NCBI GenBank assembly: GCA_018240025.1
Contig: JAFEGM010000066.1
Coordinates: 1 to 64,000 of the forward strand
DNA length: 64,000 nt
From: Verrucomicrobiota bacterium
Lineage (GTDB): Bacteria > Verrucomicrobiota > Verrucomicrobiia > Chthoniobacterales > SZAS-18
Reading direction: 5' to 3'
Made by a program: the position numbers and the translations under genes. Of this stretch, positions 1 through 10,942 are shown piece by piece. The notes under the pieces were generated by a model. That model searched no databases. It was given only the letters and a program-made list of their open reading frames with translations, and was not told the DNA's origin. Position 1 is the stretch's first letter. Every line of letters begins with the position of its first letter.

Positions 1-37
1 GGGTGACGGGGTGACGGGGTGACAAGGTGACAAGGTG
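1..37. repeat. 8-bp tandem repeat, GGGTGACG type (runs off left edge)
   Basis: Four full units of GGGTGACG or its variant ending in A, plus a partial fifth, are visible from the first base. The array probably continues beyond the window. The same octamer occurs in reverse-complement orientation at 237-308, so the two arrays form an inverted pair. Confidence 0.85.
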
Positions 38-236
38 TTCGGACGCCTCGTCGTCGTCAGTCACGGACGTGTATTCTCGAGAACAATCTGGCAGTGACGC
101 TTTTGCGCGTTTGCGAGAAACTTGGACCGAGGCTCTGGCCCGTAACGCCGACGTCGTCTCAGCACCACGTGACAATTCACGTCGCGATCGCTCAAGCGGG
201 AACGCGGCGCCGATGCCGCCTTTACGCGGGTCACCT
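38..236. other. Non-coding spacer between inverted octamer arrays
   Basis: This stretch of about 200 bp lies downstream of the minus-strand L,D-transpeptidase gene. Open frames here do not resemble proteins and merely translate the flanking repeats. I see no convincing RNA gene or promoter in it. Confidence 0.5.
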
Positions 237-308
237 CGTCACCCGGTCACCCGGTCACCCGGTCACCCCGTCACCCCGTCACCCGGTCACCCCGTCACCC
301 CCTCACCC
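237..308. repeat. 8-bp tandem repeat, (C/G)GTCACCC, nine units
   Basis: Nine consecutive 8-bp units run from 237 to 308, mostly GGTCACCC or CGTCACCC, with the last unit CCTCACCC. They are the reverse complement of the array at 1-37. The array ends six bases before the stop codon of the L,D-transpeptidase-like gene, so it occupies that gene's 3' flank. Confidence 0.9.
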
Positions 309-314
309 CATCAG

Positions 315-1082
315 CTAGTTCACCGCCTTCCCCCACGGCGTCGGCAGCCGCCATTCCGCGGCCTTGGCGCGCAGGACGCTGCTCGGGGCCACCACGTAGT
401 GCGGCCGGGCCGGCGCGCGCAGCCAGCGGACGACATTGACCAACTCGGGCTCGGCCATCGTCGTGCAGCCGCTGGACGGACGGGTCTCGCCGCGACGGAT
501 GTGGAAGAAGATGGCGCTGCCGCGACCCGGCTGGATGGGGTCGGAATTGTGCCGAATCTCGATCCGCCAGCGGTAGGCCCAATCGGTCGACTTCATGCGC
601 TGTTTCTGGAACCACGGCGGGCGTTCGGACGGATCCGGAAAGCTGACGAAGCGGTTGTAGTACGCGTTGGTCGGATCGTCCGGCCAGGCGTCGGCCGAGG
701 TCACGGTCACGAACGGGTAATCCGAACCTGGCGGCAGCGCGCGGTCGGCCGTATAGATCTTGCCGAGGGCAAACACCCCCGCCGGCGTGCGGCCATCGCG
801 CTCACGTTTGGCCAGCCCGGGTTCCTCCTGCCCAGCCACGCCAATGCCCCAGGCGAGGCCCTTCTTCCCGAACAGCACCGGCACGGGCGCGCCGACCGGC
901 TGCCAGGGACCGCCGGAGGTCCTGCGCTCGTAGCGCTGCATCGTGCCCTGATTCGTGTTCCAATCCGGGGCCGAGGCGATCAGCAGCTGCCGGCATTCCG
1001 CGGGCACGCCGCCAGCGGTGGCCGTGACCATCAATCCGAGCACGAGCAGCAGACGCAGCGACCAAGTCCTCAAGCGCACCAT
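315..1082 (-). CDS. L,D-transpeptidase (YkuD-like) family secreted protein
   Basis: The 255-residue product starts with a signal peptide (basic MVRLRTW, then a Leu-rich core and an Ala/Gly region ending near residue 29). The C-terminal half carries 'FFHIRRGETRPSSGCTTM', which matches the His ... Gly-Cys catalytic arrangement of YkuD-type transpeptidases. These enzymes cross-link peptidoglycan stem peptides or attach proteins to them. The usual SHGC is replaced by SSGC, as in the divergent COG3786-like branch, so substrate and activity are uncertain. The frame is open further upstream into the priA gene, but that extension is Arg/Pro-rich shadow sequence. The ATG at 1082 before the signal peptide is the natural start. 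The gene lies 68 bp downstream of priA on the same strand. Confidence 0.8.
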   Translation of the reverse strand: MVRLRTWSLRLLLVLGLMVTATAGGVPAECRQLLIASAPDWNTNQGTMQRYERRTSGGPWQPVGAPVPVLFGKKGLAWGIGVAGQEEPGLAKRERDGRTPAGVFALGKIYTADRALPPGSDYPFVTVTSADAWPDDPTNAYYNRFVSFPDPSERPPWFQKQRMKSTDWAYRWRIEIRHNSDPIQPGRGSAIFFHIRRGETRPSSGCTTMAEPELVNVVRWLRAPARPHYVVAPSSVLRAKAAEWRLPTPWGKAVN

Positions 1083-1150
1083 CCCACTCCCTCCCCCACC
1101 CGCCCGCAGCCAGCAACGGCGAAATTCGGACGCGGAGGGCACGCAGGCGT

Positions 1151-3406
<2,256 letters not shown>

Positions 3407-3574
3407 GGTCAGCGACGCGGAGTGGCGGCCAGCGAACGGCGGATCAGCGCGGAGCGTCGGCTGGCGGAGTGGAGCATCGTCCAAACTAGGGAGCGTGCCC
3501 TGCCGCCGCAAGGGAGGGCGGGTTCTCGCCCACATTCGGCTTGCCGAAGGCAGGGACCGGCGGAGAAATACGGC

Positions 3575-3763
3575 ATGTCCACACTCCTCCGTCTCGGTTC
3601 CGTCCTGTCGGTGGCCCTTGCGTTCATGGCCTTGACCGTGTCCAGTCCTGCGGCCGATCAGCCGCCCAAGGACAAAGAGAAGTCGGTGAAATGCACCAAG
3701 TGCAAGGATCCGGCCAAGTGCCCGGACGGCTGCTGTGAAACCTGCAGCAAGCCCAAGAAGTAA
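3575..3763 (+). CDS. Small Cys-rich exported peptide (62 aa)
   Basis: The gene encodes a signal peptide (MSTLLRLGSVLSVALAFMAL, cleavage near SSPAADQ). The mature peptide of about 35 residues holds seven cysteines in the order KCTKC, KCPDGCCETC. GGAG lies 10 bases upstream of the ATG. The paired CxxC-like motifs suggest metal binding or disulfide packing outside the cytoplasm, but I recognise no family. It diverges from priA and is followed 54 bp later by another tiny exported peptide (3818-3988). The pair has a counterpart at 52528-53141. Confidence 0.75.
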   Translation: MSTLLRLGSVLSVALAFMALTVSSPAADQPPKDKEKSVKCTKCKDPAKCPDGCCETCSKPKK

Positions 3764-3817
3764 TTTCCCGTCCGCGCCGCGGATGGCCCAACCCCAAACA
3801 CCCGTAATTCAAGAGAC

Positions 3818-3988
3818 ATGAAGTCCCTGCTCCGTTCCGGCGCGATCGCGCTCCTCGCCCTCGGTTTCGTGGCCGCCCCGGCCGCCGTTTACGCCAACGA
3901 CAAGTGCTCGGCCTGCCAGGCTGGCGCCAAGAAGACCGCGGCCAAGAAGAAGGCCAAGAAGACCGCCAAGGCTGCCAAGACGGCCTAA
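3818..3988 (+). CDS. Small exported Lys/Ala-rich peptide with CxxC (56 aa)
   Basis: A 56-residue frame with a clear signal peptide (MKSLLRSGAIALLALGF, cleavage near VYA-ND) is followed by one CSAC motif. The tail consists almost only of lysine, alanine and threonine (KKTAAKKKAKKTAKAAK), resembling the low-complexity tails of histone-H1-like proteins. AAGAGA precedes the ATG. It is probably co-transcribed with the Cys-rich peptide upstream. An intrinsic terminator follows at 4012-4037. The function is unknown. A basic tail outside the cytoplasm could bind polyanionic envelope polymers, but that is a guess. Confidence 0.65.
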   Translation: MKSLLRSGAIALLALGFVAAPAAVYANDKCSACQAGAKKTAAKKKAKKTAKAAKTA

Positions 3989-4011
3989 GTCGGTTTCCCA
4001 ACCACTCCACG

Positions 4012-4037
4012 AAGGGGACGCTCCGGCGTCCCCTTTT
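4012..4037 (+). terminator. Intrinsic terminator after the two small exported peptides
   Basis: A nine-base-pair perfect stem (AAGGGGACG at 4012-4020 with CGTCCCCTT at 4027-4035) has a six-base loop CTCCGG, and four T residues overlap and follow the 3' arm. It lies 24 bp after the 56-residue peptide and 41 bp before the ABC ATPase start, so it separates two transcription units. Confidence 0.8.
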
Positions 4038-4077
4038 GCGTACGGCGACTTCTCCGTTTCTGCTCGGGCGCACCGGC

Positions 4078-4875
4078 ATGTCCGACTCCCCTCTCCTCGC
4101 GCTGCGCGGACTGACCGTGCGGCGCGGTGCGGCCCGCATCCTCGAGGACATCGACTGGACCATTCGCCCCGGCGAGCACTGGGTCCTGCTCGGCGCCAAC
4201 GGCTCGGGCAAGACGTCGCTCCTTGCGGCCGTCACCGGCTACCTCACGCCCAGCGCCGGCCGCATCGACCTTCTCGGTGCCGCCTACGGACGGACCGACT
4301 GGCGCGCGTTGCGGAAACGCGTGGGTCTGGTCAGCTCGGCTCTGCGCCAGCAGATGCCGGACTCCGCCAGCGCCCGCGAAATCGTGGCCGGCGGGCCGGA
4401 TGCGGCCATCGGCGCCGGGCGCCCGCTCACGCGGAAGCTGGCCGCCCGGGCCGACGCCGCCTTGGGCCAGCTCGGCGCGGGCGAACTCCGACTGCGCCCC
4501 TGGGCCGTCCTCTCCCAGGGCGAACGCCAGCGCGTGCTCATCGCTCGGGCGCTCCTGGCCGAGCCCGAGGTGCTCTTCCTCGACGAGCCCTGCGCCGGGC
4601 TCGATCCGGTCGCGCGCGAGCGGTTTCTCGACTCGATGCAGGCCCTGGCGGCCGGCTCGGCGGCACCGGGTTTGGTGCTCGTCACGCATCATCTGGAGGA
4701 GATCTTCCCGGCTCTCACGCATGCGCTCTGCCTGCATCGCGGGCAGGTGGCGGCGGCCGGTCCGCTGATGGAAGTGGTCCATGCGCGCACCCTCTCCCGG
4801 GTCTTCGAGGCGCCGGTCCGCCTGAGGCGTCGGCAGGGGCGCTGGCAGATGTCGCTGGTCCGCGCTTCCCACTGA
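4078..4875 (+). CDS. ABC transporter ATP-binding protein
   Basis: This 265-residue single ABC ATPase has Walker A 'GANGSGKTS' near residue 41, the signature 'LSQGERQRVLIARALL', Walker B 'VLFLDEP' and switch histidine 'VLVTHHLEE'. The signature and overall size resemble stand-alone molybdate/iron-type ATPases (ModF/YlmA group) rather than drug exporters. No permease or binding protein gene is adjacent, so the substrate cannot be inferred. The frame is open upstream to 3904, but the terminator at 4012-4037 and the start of similarity at MSDSPLLALRGL support the ATG at 4078. Confidence 0.9.
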   Translation: MSDSPLLALRGLTVRRGAARILEDIDWTIRPGEHWVLLGANGSGKTSLLAAVTGYLTPSAGRIDLLGAAYGRTDWRALRKRVGLVSSALRQQMPDSASAREIVAGGPDAAIGAGRPLTRKLAARADAALGQLGAGELRLRPWAVLSQGERQRVLIARALLAEPEVLFLDEPCAGLDPVARERFLDSMQALAAGSAAPGLVLVTHHLEEIFPALTHALCLHRGQVAAAGPLMEVVHARTLSRVFEAPVRLRRRQGRWQMSLVRASH

Positions 4876-4927
4876 ACGCCGCCGGCATTGCCGAACGCGC
4901 ACTCACTGCTAGATACACCGCCCGGCA

Positions 4928-6202
4928 ATGGCATTGCAGAAACTCATCGTCCACGGTGGCCGACCTCTCGCGGGTTCGGTCCGCATCAGCGGCTCCAAGA
5001 ATTCGGCGCTCCCCATCCTCGCGGCCACCCTGCTGACGCGCGAAACCTGCGTGATCAATCACGTGCCCGATCTGAGCGACCTGAACTTCATGCTGCAGAT
5101 CCTCTCCCACCTCGGCTGCGAGGTGGAGCGCGCCAGCGGCACGCTGCAGGTGAAGGCGGAAAACGTGAAGACGGTCGCGCCCTACGATCTCGTGCGGAAG
5201 ATGCGGGCCAGCGTCTGCGTGCTCGGACCGCTGCTCGGCCGTGCCAAGGAAGCGACGGTGGCGCTGCCCGGCGGCTGCGTCATTGGCGATCGCCCCATCG
5301 ACCTCCACTTGCGCGGCTTCGAGGGTCTCGGCGCCATGGTGCGCGTGGAAGGCGGCGACGTCCGGCTCTTCGCCTCGCAGCTTCGCGGCGACGAGATCAA
5401 TCTGCGCGGCAAGTACGGCCCGACCGTTCTGGGCACCGACAACATCATGATGGCCGCCGTCCTGGCCGAGGGCCGCACCGTCATCGACGGCGCCGCGGCC
5501 GAGCCGGAGGTGGTCGATCTGGCCAACTTCCTCAACAAGATGGGCGCGAAGATTACCGGCGCCGGCACGCGCCGCATCGTGATCGACGGCGTGCCCGAGC
5601 TGCACGGCGCCGAGCACGATGTCATCCCCGACCGCATCGAGGCCGGCACGTTCCTCGTGGCCGGGGCGATGTGCGGCACGCGCGAAGGCGTGAAGCTGCG
5701 CAACGTCCAGCCCGAGCACCTCACGGCCGTGACCGATGCGCTCGTCACCATGGGGTATCGGCTCGCCTTCGAACCCAGCACCATCACGGTGCTGCCGGCG
5801 GAGCGCGCCAGCCGCGGCATCACGCTTTCCACCGAACCCTATCCTGGCTTCCCCACCGACATGCAGGCCCAGATGTGCGCGCTTTTCTGCTGCACCGAGG
5901 GCGTCGGCACGGTCACCGAGAACATCTTCCCGCAGCGCTTCATGCATCTCTCCGAGCTGAAGCGGATGGGGGCGAATGCCCGCCTCGAAGGGGCCACGGC
6001 CATCCTCCAGGGCGTCGACCGGCTGAGCGGCGCGCCCGTCATGGCGAGCGATCTGCGCGCCTCGGCGGCACTCGTGTTGGCCGGGCTCCGGGCCGAGGGA
6101 CAGACCGAGATCAGCCGCGTCTACCACATCGACCGCGGCTACGAAAATCTGGACGACAAGCTCATCGCGCTGGGCGCGGAAATCGAGCGCGTCCGGGCCT
6201 GA
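4928..6202 (+). CDS. murA: UDP-N-acetylglucosamine 1-carboxyvinyltransferase (MurA)
   Basis: MurA transfers enolpyruvate from PEP to UDP-GlcNAc, the first committed step of peptidoglycan synthesis, in the cytoplasm. The 424-residue protein has the normal length. It carries catalytic Lys24 in 'SGSKNSALP', and Cys117 in '[16 protein letters not shown]', the position of the PEP-reactive, fosfomycin-sensitive cysteine. The repeated inside-out barrel pattern continues to the C-terminus. It starts 52 bp after the ABC ATPase on the same strand. The Dabb-domain gene follows 25 bp downstream. Confidence 0.97.
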   Translation: MALQKLIVHGGRPLAGSVRISGSKNSALPILAATLLTRETCVINHVPDLSDLNFMLQILSHLGCEVERASGTLQVKAENVKTVAPYDLVRKMRASVCVLGPLLGRAKEATVALPGGCVIGDRPIDLHLRGFEGLGAMVRVEGGDVRLFASQLRGDEINLRGKYGPTVLGTDNIMMAAVLAEGRTVIDGAAAEPEVVDLANFLNKMGAKITGAGTRRIVIDGVPELHGAEHDVIPDRIEAGTFLVAGAMCGTREGVKLRNVQPEHLTAVTDALVTMGYRLAFEPSTITVLPAERASRGITLSTEPYPGFPTDMQAQMCALFCCTEGVGTVTENIFPQRFMHLSELKRMGANARLEGATAILQGVDRLSGAPVMASDLRASAALVLAGLRAEGQTEISRVYHIDRGYENLDDKLIALGAEIERVRA

Positions 6203-6227
6203 GGCTCGCAGCGGAAACGTCTTTGCC

Positions 6228-6542
6228 ATGGTCTTCCATCTGGTCCTCTGCCGACTCCGCCCGGAGATCACGCCGGCCGAGATCGAAAGTCTGATGCGCC
6301 AGACGCGCACCCAGCTGCTCAAGGTGCCGGAGGTGAAGACCATCCGCTGCGGCCAGCGCATCGGCGAGGGCGACTGGGATTTCTTCGTCTCGCTCGAGTT
6401 CGAGAGCATGGAAAAGCTGGGCCTGTTCTCGGCCAATCCGATCACCCGGCGGCATCGGGACGAGATGCTGCTGCCCAACGTGGAGCAGCACAGCTCGCAC
6501 GACTTCGAACTCGAGCCCGGCAAGGACCCGCGCCATTCCTGA
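6228..6542 (+). CDS. Dabb (stress-responsive A/B barrel) family protein
   Basis: The 104-residue protein begins 'MVFHLVLCRLRPEITPAEI' and keeps the beta-alpha-beta pattern of dimeric alpha/beta barrel (Dabb, PF07876-type) proteins, including the early His and a central 'DWDFFVSLEFES'. The family contains small dimeric barrels of varied or unknown catalytic role. It lies 25 bp downstream of murA, so co-transcription is likely without implying a functional link. It ends 12 bp before the convergent DUF72 gene. Confidence 0.75.
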   Translation: MVFHLVLCRLRPEITPAEIESLMRQTRTQLLKVPEVKTIRCGQRIGEGDWDFFVSLEFESMEKLGLFSANPITRRHRDEMLLPNVEQHSSHDFELEPGKDPRHS

Positions 6543-6554
6543 GCGCGCCTCGCC

Positions 6555-7493
6555 TCAGCCGAAGAGCTCCGGCTGTTCCTCGGCGCCGGTCGACGACTTC
6601 TCCTGCCCGAGCAGGCGGAGCAGCTCCTGCGCATTCTGCGGCGCGAAATCGCGGGCGTTGTTGTTGAAGATGACGTGCACTTCTTTCGCCCGCGCGGCCA
6701 GATCCACGGACCGATCCCGCACCTCGGCCAGCTCGGCCGCGTTGTAGCGATAGAAAAATCGCTCCGCCACCGTCCGCCCGGTCAGGTAGGCGTGGGCGTC
6801 GCGCCCGTGGAGCCGGAGGTAGGCCAGCGCCGGACTGGTGACTTCGTCGAGGCGCGGAAAGATGGTCGGGTGCCGCCCGTCGGACGCCGGCGCATCGACC
6901 CCCACCCAGGCCGCGCCCCAGCTTTGCAACGCGGCCCGCGCCTCGCTCCGCCAGGGCTCGCGCGCCCAGCCCGCGTGGCGCAGTTCGACCGCCAGCCGAT
7001 GCCCCGCCGCTCGGACTTGCGCGGCGAGCGGCTCGAGCGCCGCCAACGCCTCCGGATGCGGCGCGAAGGAGGGCGTCAGCTGGAGGAGCAGCGCGCCCAT
7101 GCGCTCGGCCGCCACCAGGGGCTCCAGCGCGCGGAAGAAGGCTTCGACCAGCCATTGCTCCAGCTCCGGCGTCAGCGTCACCCGGCCCCGCGGACCGCGC
7201 GCGGCGCCCAGCGGCGCCGAGCGGGGGAGCGATTCCGGCCCGGCGGCGTGGCGCGAGAGGAGCCGATGCAGCTTCACGTCGAAGGTGAAGCCCGGCGGCG
7301 TCTCGCGCACCCAGCGCAGGGCGTCGCGCTCGGTCGGCACGCCGTAGAAGGTGGTGTTGACCTCGACGAGATCGAAGTGGTCGGCATACCAGCGCAGCCG
7401 GTCTGCCGCGCGCAACCCCGGCGGATACCAGTCGCGCACAAACTCCGGATCGGCCCAGCTGGCCGTGCCGACGCGGATGACAGGTGTCTGCAC
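6555..7493 (-). CDS. DUF72 (YecE-like) family protein
   Basis: The 312-residue protein has the DUF72 hallmarks. These are the N-terminal 'IRVGTASWADPEF' and 'WYADHFDLVEVNTTFYGVP', the central 'AVELRHAGW', 'YLRLHGRDAHAY' and 'HVIFNNNARDFAPQNA'. The family is predicted to form a TIM-type barrel of unknown activity. It lies 60 bp downstream of the dctA-like gene on the same strand. Nothing nearby suggests a pathway. Confidence 0.88.
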   Translation of the reverse strand: MQTPVIRVGTASWADPEFVRDWYPPGLRAADRLRWYADHFDLVEVNTTFYGVPTERDALRWVRETPPGFTFDVKLHRLLSRHAAGPESLPRSAPLGAARGPRGRVTLTPELEQWLVEAFFRALEPLVAAERMGALLLQLTPSFAPHPEALAALEPLAAQVRAAGHRLAVELRHAGWAREPWRSEARAALQSWGAAWVGVDAPASDGRHPTIFPRLDEVTSPALAYLRLHGRDAHAYLTGRTVAERFFYRYNAAELAEVRDRSVDLAARAKEVHVIFNNNARDFAPQNAQELLRLLGQEKSSTGAEEQPELFG

Positions 7494-7552
7494 GCGTCAG
7501 GCTAGGCCGCGGAATCGGCGCGTCCAGCTGCCGAAGGCCCGCGCGGCGTCCG

Positions 7553-8884
7553 CTAGATTTCCTCCGCGGGCGGCACGTGGCCGACCATGGCCTCGTGCAG
7601 CTGCTTGCGATCGAGCTCTTTCTCCCAGGCCGCCACCACCACCGTTGCAACGCCATTGCCGATGAAATTGGTCAGCGCCCGCGCCTCGCTCATGAAACGG
7701 TCGATGCCGAGCAGCAGCGCCATGCCCGCCACCGGAATGTCGGGAATGACCTGCAGCGTGGCCACCAGCGTGATGAAACCGGCCCCGGTGATCCCGCTCG
7801 CGCCTTTCGAGGTCAGCATCGCCACGCCAAGGATCGTCAGCTCCTGCATCAGCGTCAGTGGCGTGTTGGTCGCCTGCGCCACGAAGATCGCGGCCATGGT
7901 CATGTAGATGTTGGTGCCGTCGAGATTGAAAGAATAGCCGGTCGGCACCACCAGCCCGACGACCGATTTGCCGCAGCCGGCGCGCTCGAGCTTCTCGATC
8001 AGTCCGGGCAGCGCGCTCTCGGACGAGCTGGTGCCCAACACGAGCAGCAGCTCCTCCTTCAAGTAGGCGATGAAGCGTACGATGTTGAACCCGGTCATCC
8101 AGGCGATGGCGCCCAGCACGAGGAAGACGAAGAGCAGGCAGGTCAGGTAGAACGAGCCCATCAGGAAGGCCAGCTGCTTGAGCGAGCCGATGCCGAACTT
8201 GCCGATGGTGTACGCCATCGCCCCGAACGCCCCGAGCGGCGCCAGTTTCATCAGCATGTGCACGATGCGGAAGATGACCTCCGCCAGGCGGTCGATCAGA
8301 TCCTTGATCTGCTGGCCGGCGGGTCCGAGGTGCGAGAGCGCGATGCCGAAGAGAATCGCGACCAGCAGCACCTGCAGGATGTCGCCCTTGGCGAACGCAT
8401 CCACCATCGTCTTGGGGATGATGTTGAGCAGGAATGCGACCGTCGACTGGTCCTTGGCCTGGCTCTGGTATTTGGCGATCTCGCTCGTGTCGAGCTTGCT
8501 GGGATCGGCGTTGAAGCCCTCGCCGGGCTTGAGGACGTTCACGACGATCAGGCCGATGACCAGAGCGAAGGTCGAGACGACCTCGAAGTAGAGCAGCGCC
8601 TTGCCGCCCACCCGGCCCATCTTCTTCATGTCCTGCATCCCGGCCATGCCCGAGACGACAGTGCAGAAGATGACCGGCGCGATGATCATCTTGACCAGGT
8701 TGATGAAGCCATCGCCGAGCGGCTTCAGCTTCTCGCCCCAGCCTGCCACCGCCTTGCCGTTCACCGTCAGGCTCGGGTTGAAGTATCCGACCACGACGCC
8801 CAGCACGATGGCGAAGAGCACCTGGACGTAGAGGATTTTGTAAAACGGCTTCTTTTCGGCGGAGGGAGCGGCGGGGGAGGCCAT
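7553..8884 (-). CDS. dctA: Dicarboxylate/amino acid:cation symporter (DctA/GltP family)
   Basis: This 443-residue inner-membrane carrier of the DAACS family couples Na+ or H+ to uptake of C4-dicarboxylates or acidic amino acids. Motifs seen are the serine-rich re-entrant loop '[17 protein letters not shown]', '[22 protein letters not shown]' and '[12 protein letters not shown]'. The eight-helix plus two-hairpin pattern is complete. The ATG at 8884 is preceded by GGGAG only two bases away. A TTG at 8899 would add five residues. Substrate (dicarboxylate versus glutamate) cannot be fixed from sequence, so the symbol is a family label. Confidence 0.92.
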   Translation of the reverse strand: MASPAAPSAEKKPFYKILYVQVLFAIVLGVVVGYFNPSLTVNGKAVAGWGEKLKPLGDGFINLVKMIIAPVIFCTVVSGMAGMQDMKKMGRVGGKALLYFEVVSTFALVIGLIVVNVLKPGEGFNADPSKLDTSEIAKYQSQAKDQSTVAFLLNIIPKTMVDAFAKGDILQVLLVAILFGIALSHLGPAGQQIKDLIDRLAEVIFRIVHMLMKLAPLGAFGAMAYTIGKFGIGSLKQLAFLMGSFYLTCLLFVFLVLGAIAWMTGFNIVRFIAYLKEELLLVLGTSSSESALPGLIEKLERAGCGKSVVGLVVPTGYSFNLDGTNIYMTMAAIFVAQATNTPLTLMQELTILGVAMLTSKGASGITGAGFITLVATLQVIPDIPVAGMALLLGIDRFMSEARALTNFIGNGVATVVVAAWEKELDRKQLHEAMVGHVPPAEEI

Positions 8885-8988
8885 CACTCCCTTGACCAAA
8901 GAGAGTGCGTAGGGGTCAACCGGGACGGCGTGCCGGACCCCGCCCTAACGCCGCCGCCGATCTTGCCGGGCTCCGCATGACCGCCCGC

Positions 8989-10827
8989 TCACTTCGGCAG
9001 CACCAGCCGTGCCGCGCAGCCGGTGCGGTCAGTGCGATTCTCCAGCGTGAGCGAACCGCCGTGGGCCTCGGCAATCTGCCGGCAGAGCACCAGGCCGATG
9101 CCCGAGCCCTTCGGCTTGGTGGTGAAGAACGGCACGAACAGATTCTTGGTTCCGCTGAGGCCGGGGCCCTCGTCGAGCACCACGATCTCGACCGCGGCGC
9201 CCAGATCGCTCCAGCGCACGCAAACGCCGCCGTTGCCGGCGGTTTCACCGACGGCTTCGACGCCGTTCTTGATCAGATTGACCAGCACCTGCTCGATCTG
9301 GTCGGCATCGAAATGCGCGCTGATTTCCGGCCCGGGTTCGACCGCGACCTCCATGCGCTGCTCCAGCCCGGCCACGCGCTCGACCAGCGGACCGACGCTG
9401 TGCTCGCTCTTGTTCGGCTTGGGCAGCCGCGCCAGGCTGGCGTAGGCGGACATGAAGCGATTGAGCGACTCGGCCCGGCCGCCGATGACGTCGAGTCCGC
9501 CGATCACGTCCTCGGCCCAGTCCTCGGGCAGCGGATTGCGCGAGAGAATCGTCTTGAGCGAGCCCGTCAGCGAACGGATCGGCGCGAGCGAGTTGTTGAT
9601 CTCGTGCCCGAGCACCCGCACGAGGCGCTGCCACGCCTGCCGCTCCTCCTCGCGCAGCGGGGCCGAGACGTCGTTGAGTACGAGCAACTCGTGGGGCTTG
9701 CCGCCTTCGCGGAACGTGTCGCGGTGGATGTTGAAGCGCCCTTTCGCGCCGGGAAGATCGAGTTCGAGCACCTGCTCGGCCGCGCCCTGCAGACAGCCCT
9801 CGAGTCCGAGTTCGGCCGCGGTGATCTGCCGCAGCTGCTCGGGTGTGCGCGCCAGCATGGCGGCGCCGGAACGGTTCACCAGCACCAGCTTGCGCTCGGC
9901 GGTGAAGGCGAAAATGCCGACGGGGATTTCCTCCATCACCTTGCGCAGCAGAGCCTCGGCCTCCTGCGCGCCGAGTCGCTGCACGCGCAGTGTTTCGCCC
10001 AGCGTATTGACCTCGCGCACCACCGCGCCCAGCGAGTCGTCGTCGGCCGCGCCGCGGACGCGCAGGGAGTAGTCGCCTTCCCGCACGGCAGCCAGTACGT
10101 TGGCCAGTGTCTGCAGCGGGCGCACCACCGAGGCGCGGGTGGCGGCAATGCCCCCGGCGGCAAAGCCCACCGCGAGCAGGCCGAAGGTCCAGATCACGCG
10201 CTGGGAGAAATCCCCCACCCACATGAGTCCGAAACAGATCAGCACCGAGGGGGCGCAGGCGATCGTCGCCATCCAGACCACGCGCCGATGCAACGAAGAC
10301 TTCGACTTCGAGCGCGTTTGCTGCAGGGAGACCATCTCCTCCAGCAGACACAGCGCCGGGGCCGATTGCACCTGAAAATTCTTGCGAATCGCCTGCGCGA
10401 TCGGCCCGTCGGACGCCGGTCGGACATGCACCTCCGGCGTGCCGAGCAGCCGCAACGTCAGCGCTTCGGTTTCGCGGGCATGCATTCGGTCCTCGGCCAG
10501 CTGTCCGGCCGCACCGTTCACTCCGGCGGCCAGCGGCACCCCGAGATCGCCCCCGGCGAGGCGCTGCGAATAGACCCCCTCGCGGAGGGCGATCAGCACG
10601 CTGGCGTAGCGCTGGTAGGCCTGACGGAGCACGCGCCGGATGCGCCGCAGTCCGATCGCCAAAGGCAGGAGCGTCAGGATCGACAGCGTGATCAAGCCTC
10701 GGTGATTCAAGTGGAGGACCCAGGCGAGCCCGAACGCCACCAGCGCCGCGGGCAGGGCGGCCATCACCACTTGGGCCATGACGCGCCGGTGAGCCGGCCA
10801 TGGGACATATCCTTCCCCCGTAGTCAT
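8989..10827 (-). CDS. Sensor histidine kinase, NtrY-like, orphan
   Basis: The 612-residue protein has two membrane regions (about residues 10-55 and 150-205). A HAMP-type linker ('RPLQTLANVLAAVREGDYS') and a PAS-like segment ('IPVGIFAFTAERKLVLVNRSG') follow. The H-box 'VLGHEINNSLAPI' has its phospho-acceptor near residue 410. The HATPase domain has the N box 'LINNGVEA'-type motif, here 'LIKNGVEAVG', plus 'DEGPGL' and 'GSGIGLVLCRQI'. This order is typical of NtrY-type kinases. No response regulator lies within the window, so the partner is elsewhere. The start at ATG 10827 avoids overlap with the divergent oppA-like gene at 10943. Confidence 0.9.
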   Translation of the reverse strand: MTTGEGYVPWPAHRRVMAQVVMAALPAALVAFGLAWVLHLNHRGLITLSILTLLPLAIGLRRIRRVLRQAYQRYASVLIALREGVYSQRLAGGDLGVPLAAGVNGAAGQLAEDRMHARETEALTLRLLGTPEVHVRPASDGPIAQAIRKNFQVQSAPALCLLEEMVSLQQTRSKSKSSLHRRVVWMATIACAPSVLICFGLMWVGDFSQRVIWTFGLLAVGFAAGGIAATRASVVRPLQTLANVLAAVREGDYSLRVRGAADDDSLGAVVREVNTLGETLRVQRLGAQEAEALLRKVMEEIPVGIFAFTAERKLVLVNRSGAAMLARTPEQLRQITAAELGLEGCLQGAAEQVLELDLPGAKGRFNIHRDTFREGGKPHELLVLNDVSAPLREEERQAWQRLVRVLGHEINNSLAPIRSLTGSLKTILSRNPLPEDWAEDVIGGLDVIGGRAESLNRFMSAYASLARLPKPNKSEHSVGPLVERVAGLEQRMEVAVEPGPEISAHFDADQIEQVLVNLIKNGVEAVGETAGNGGVCVRWSDLGAAVEIVVLDEGPGLSGTKNLFVPFFTTKPKGSGIGLVLCRQIAEAHGGSLTLENRTDRTGCAARLVLPK

Positions 10828-10942
10828 GAGGCATTGATCGCAAAATCTCGTCCGGCAGGCAGCGCCGAATCTTGCGAATCCCTCCACGGGTCGATCGCTC
10901 CGCGGGGCTGGACGTTTTCGCGACGGCCCGCCAGAATGCCCC

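Noticed and set aside
1-308. CRISPR-like array at the left edge
   Set aside because: Repeat units are 8 bp without spacers of regular length. No cas genes are in the window.
3764-4077. ABC ATPase start at 3904
   Set aside because: That frame crosses the 56-residue exported peptide gene and an intrinsic terminator. The conserved ATPase N-terminus begins at 4078.
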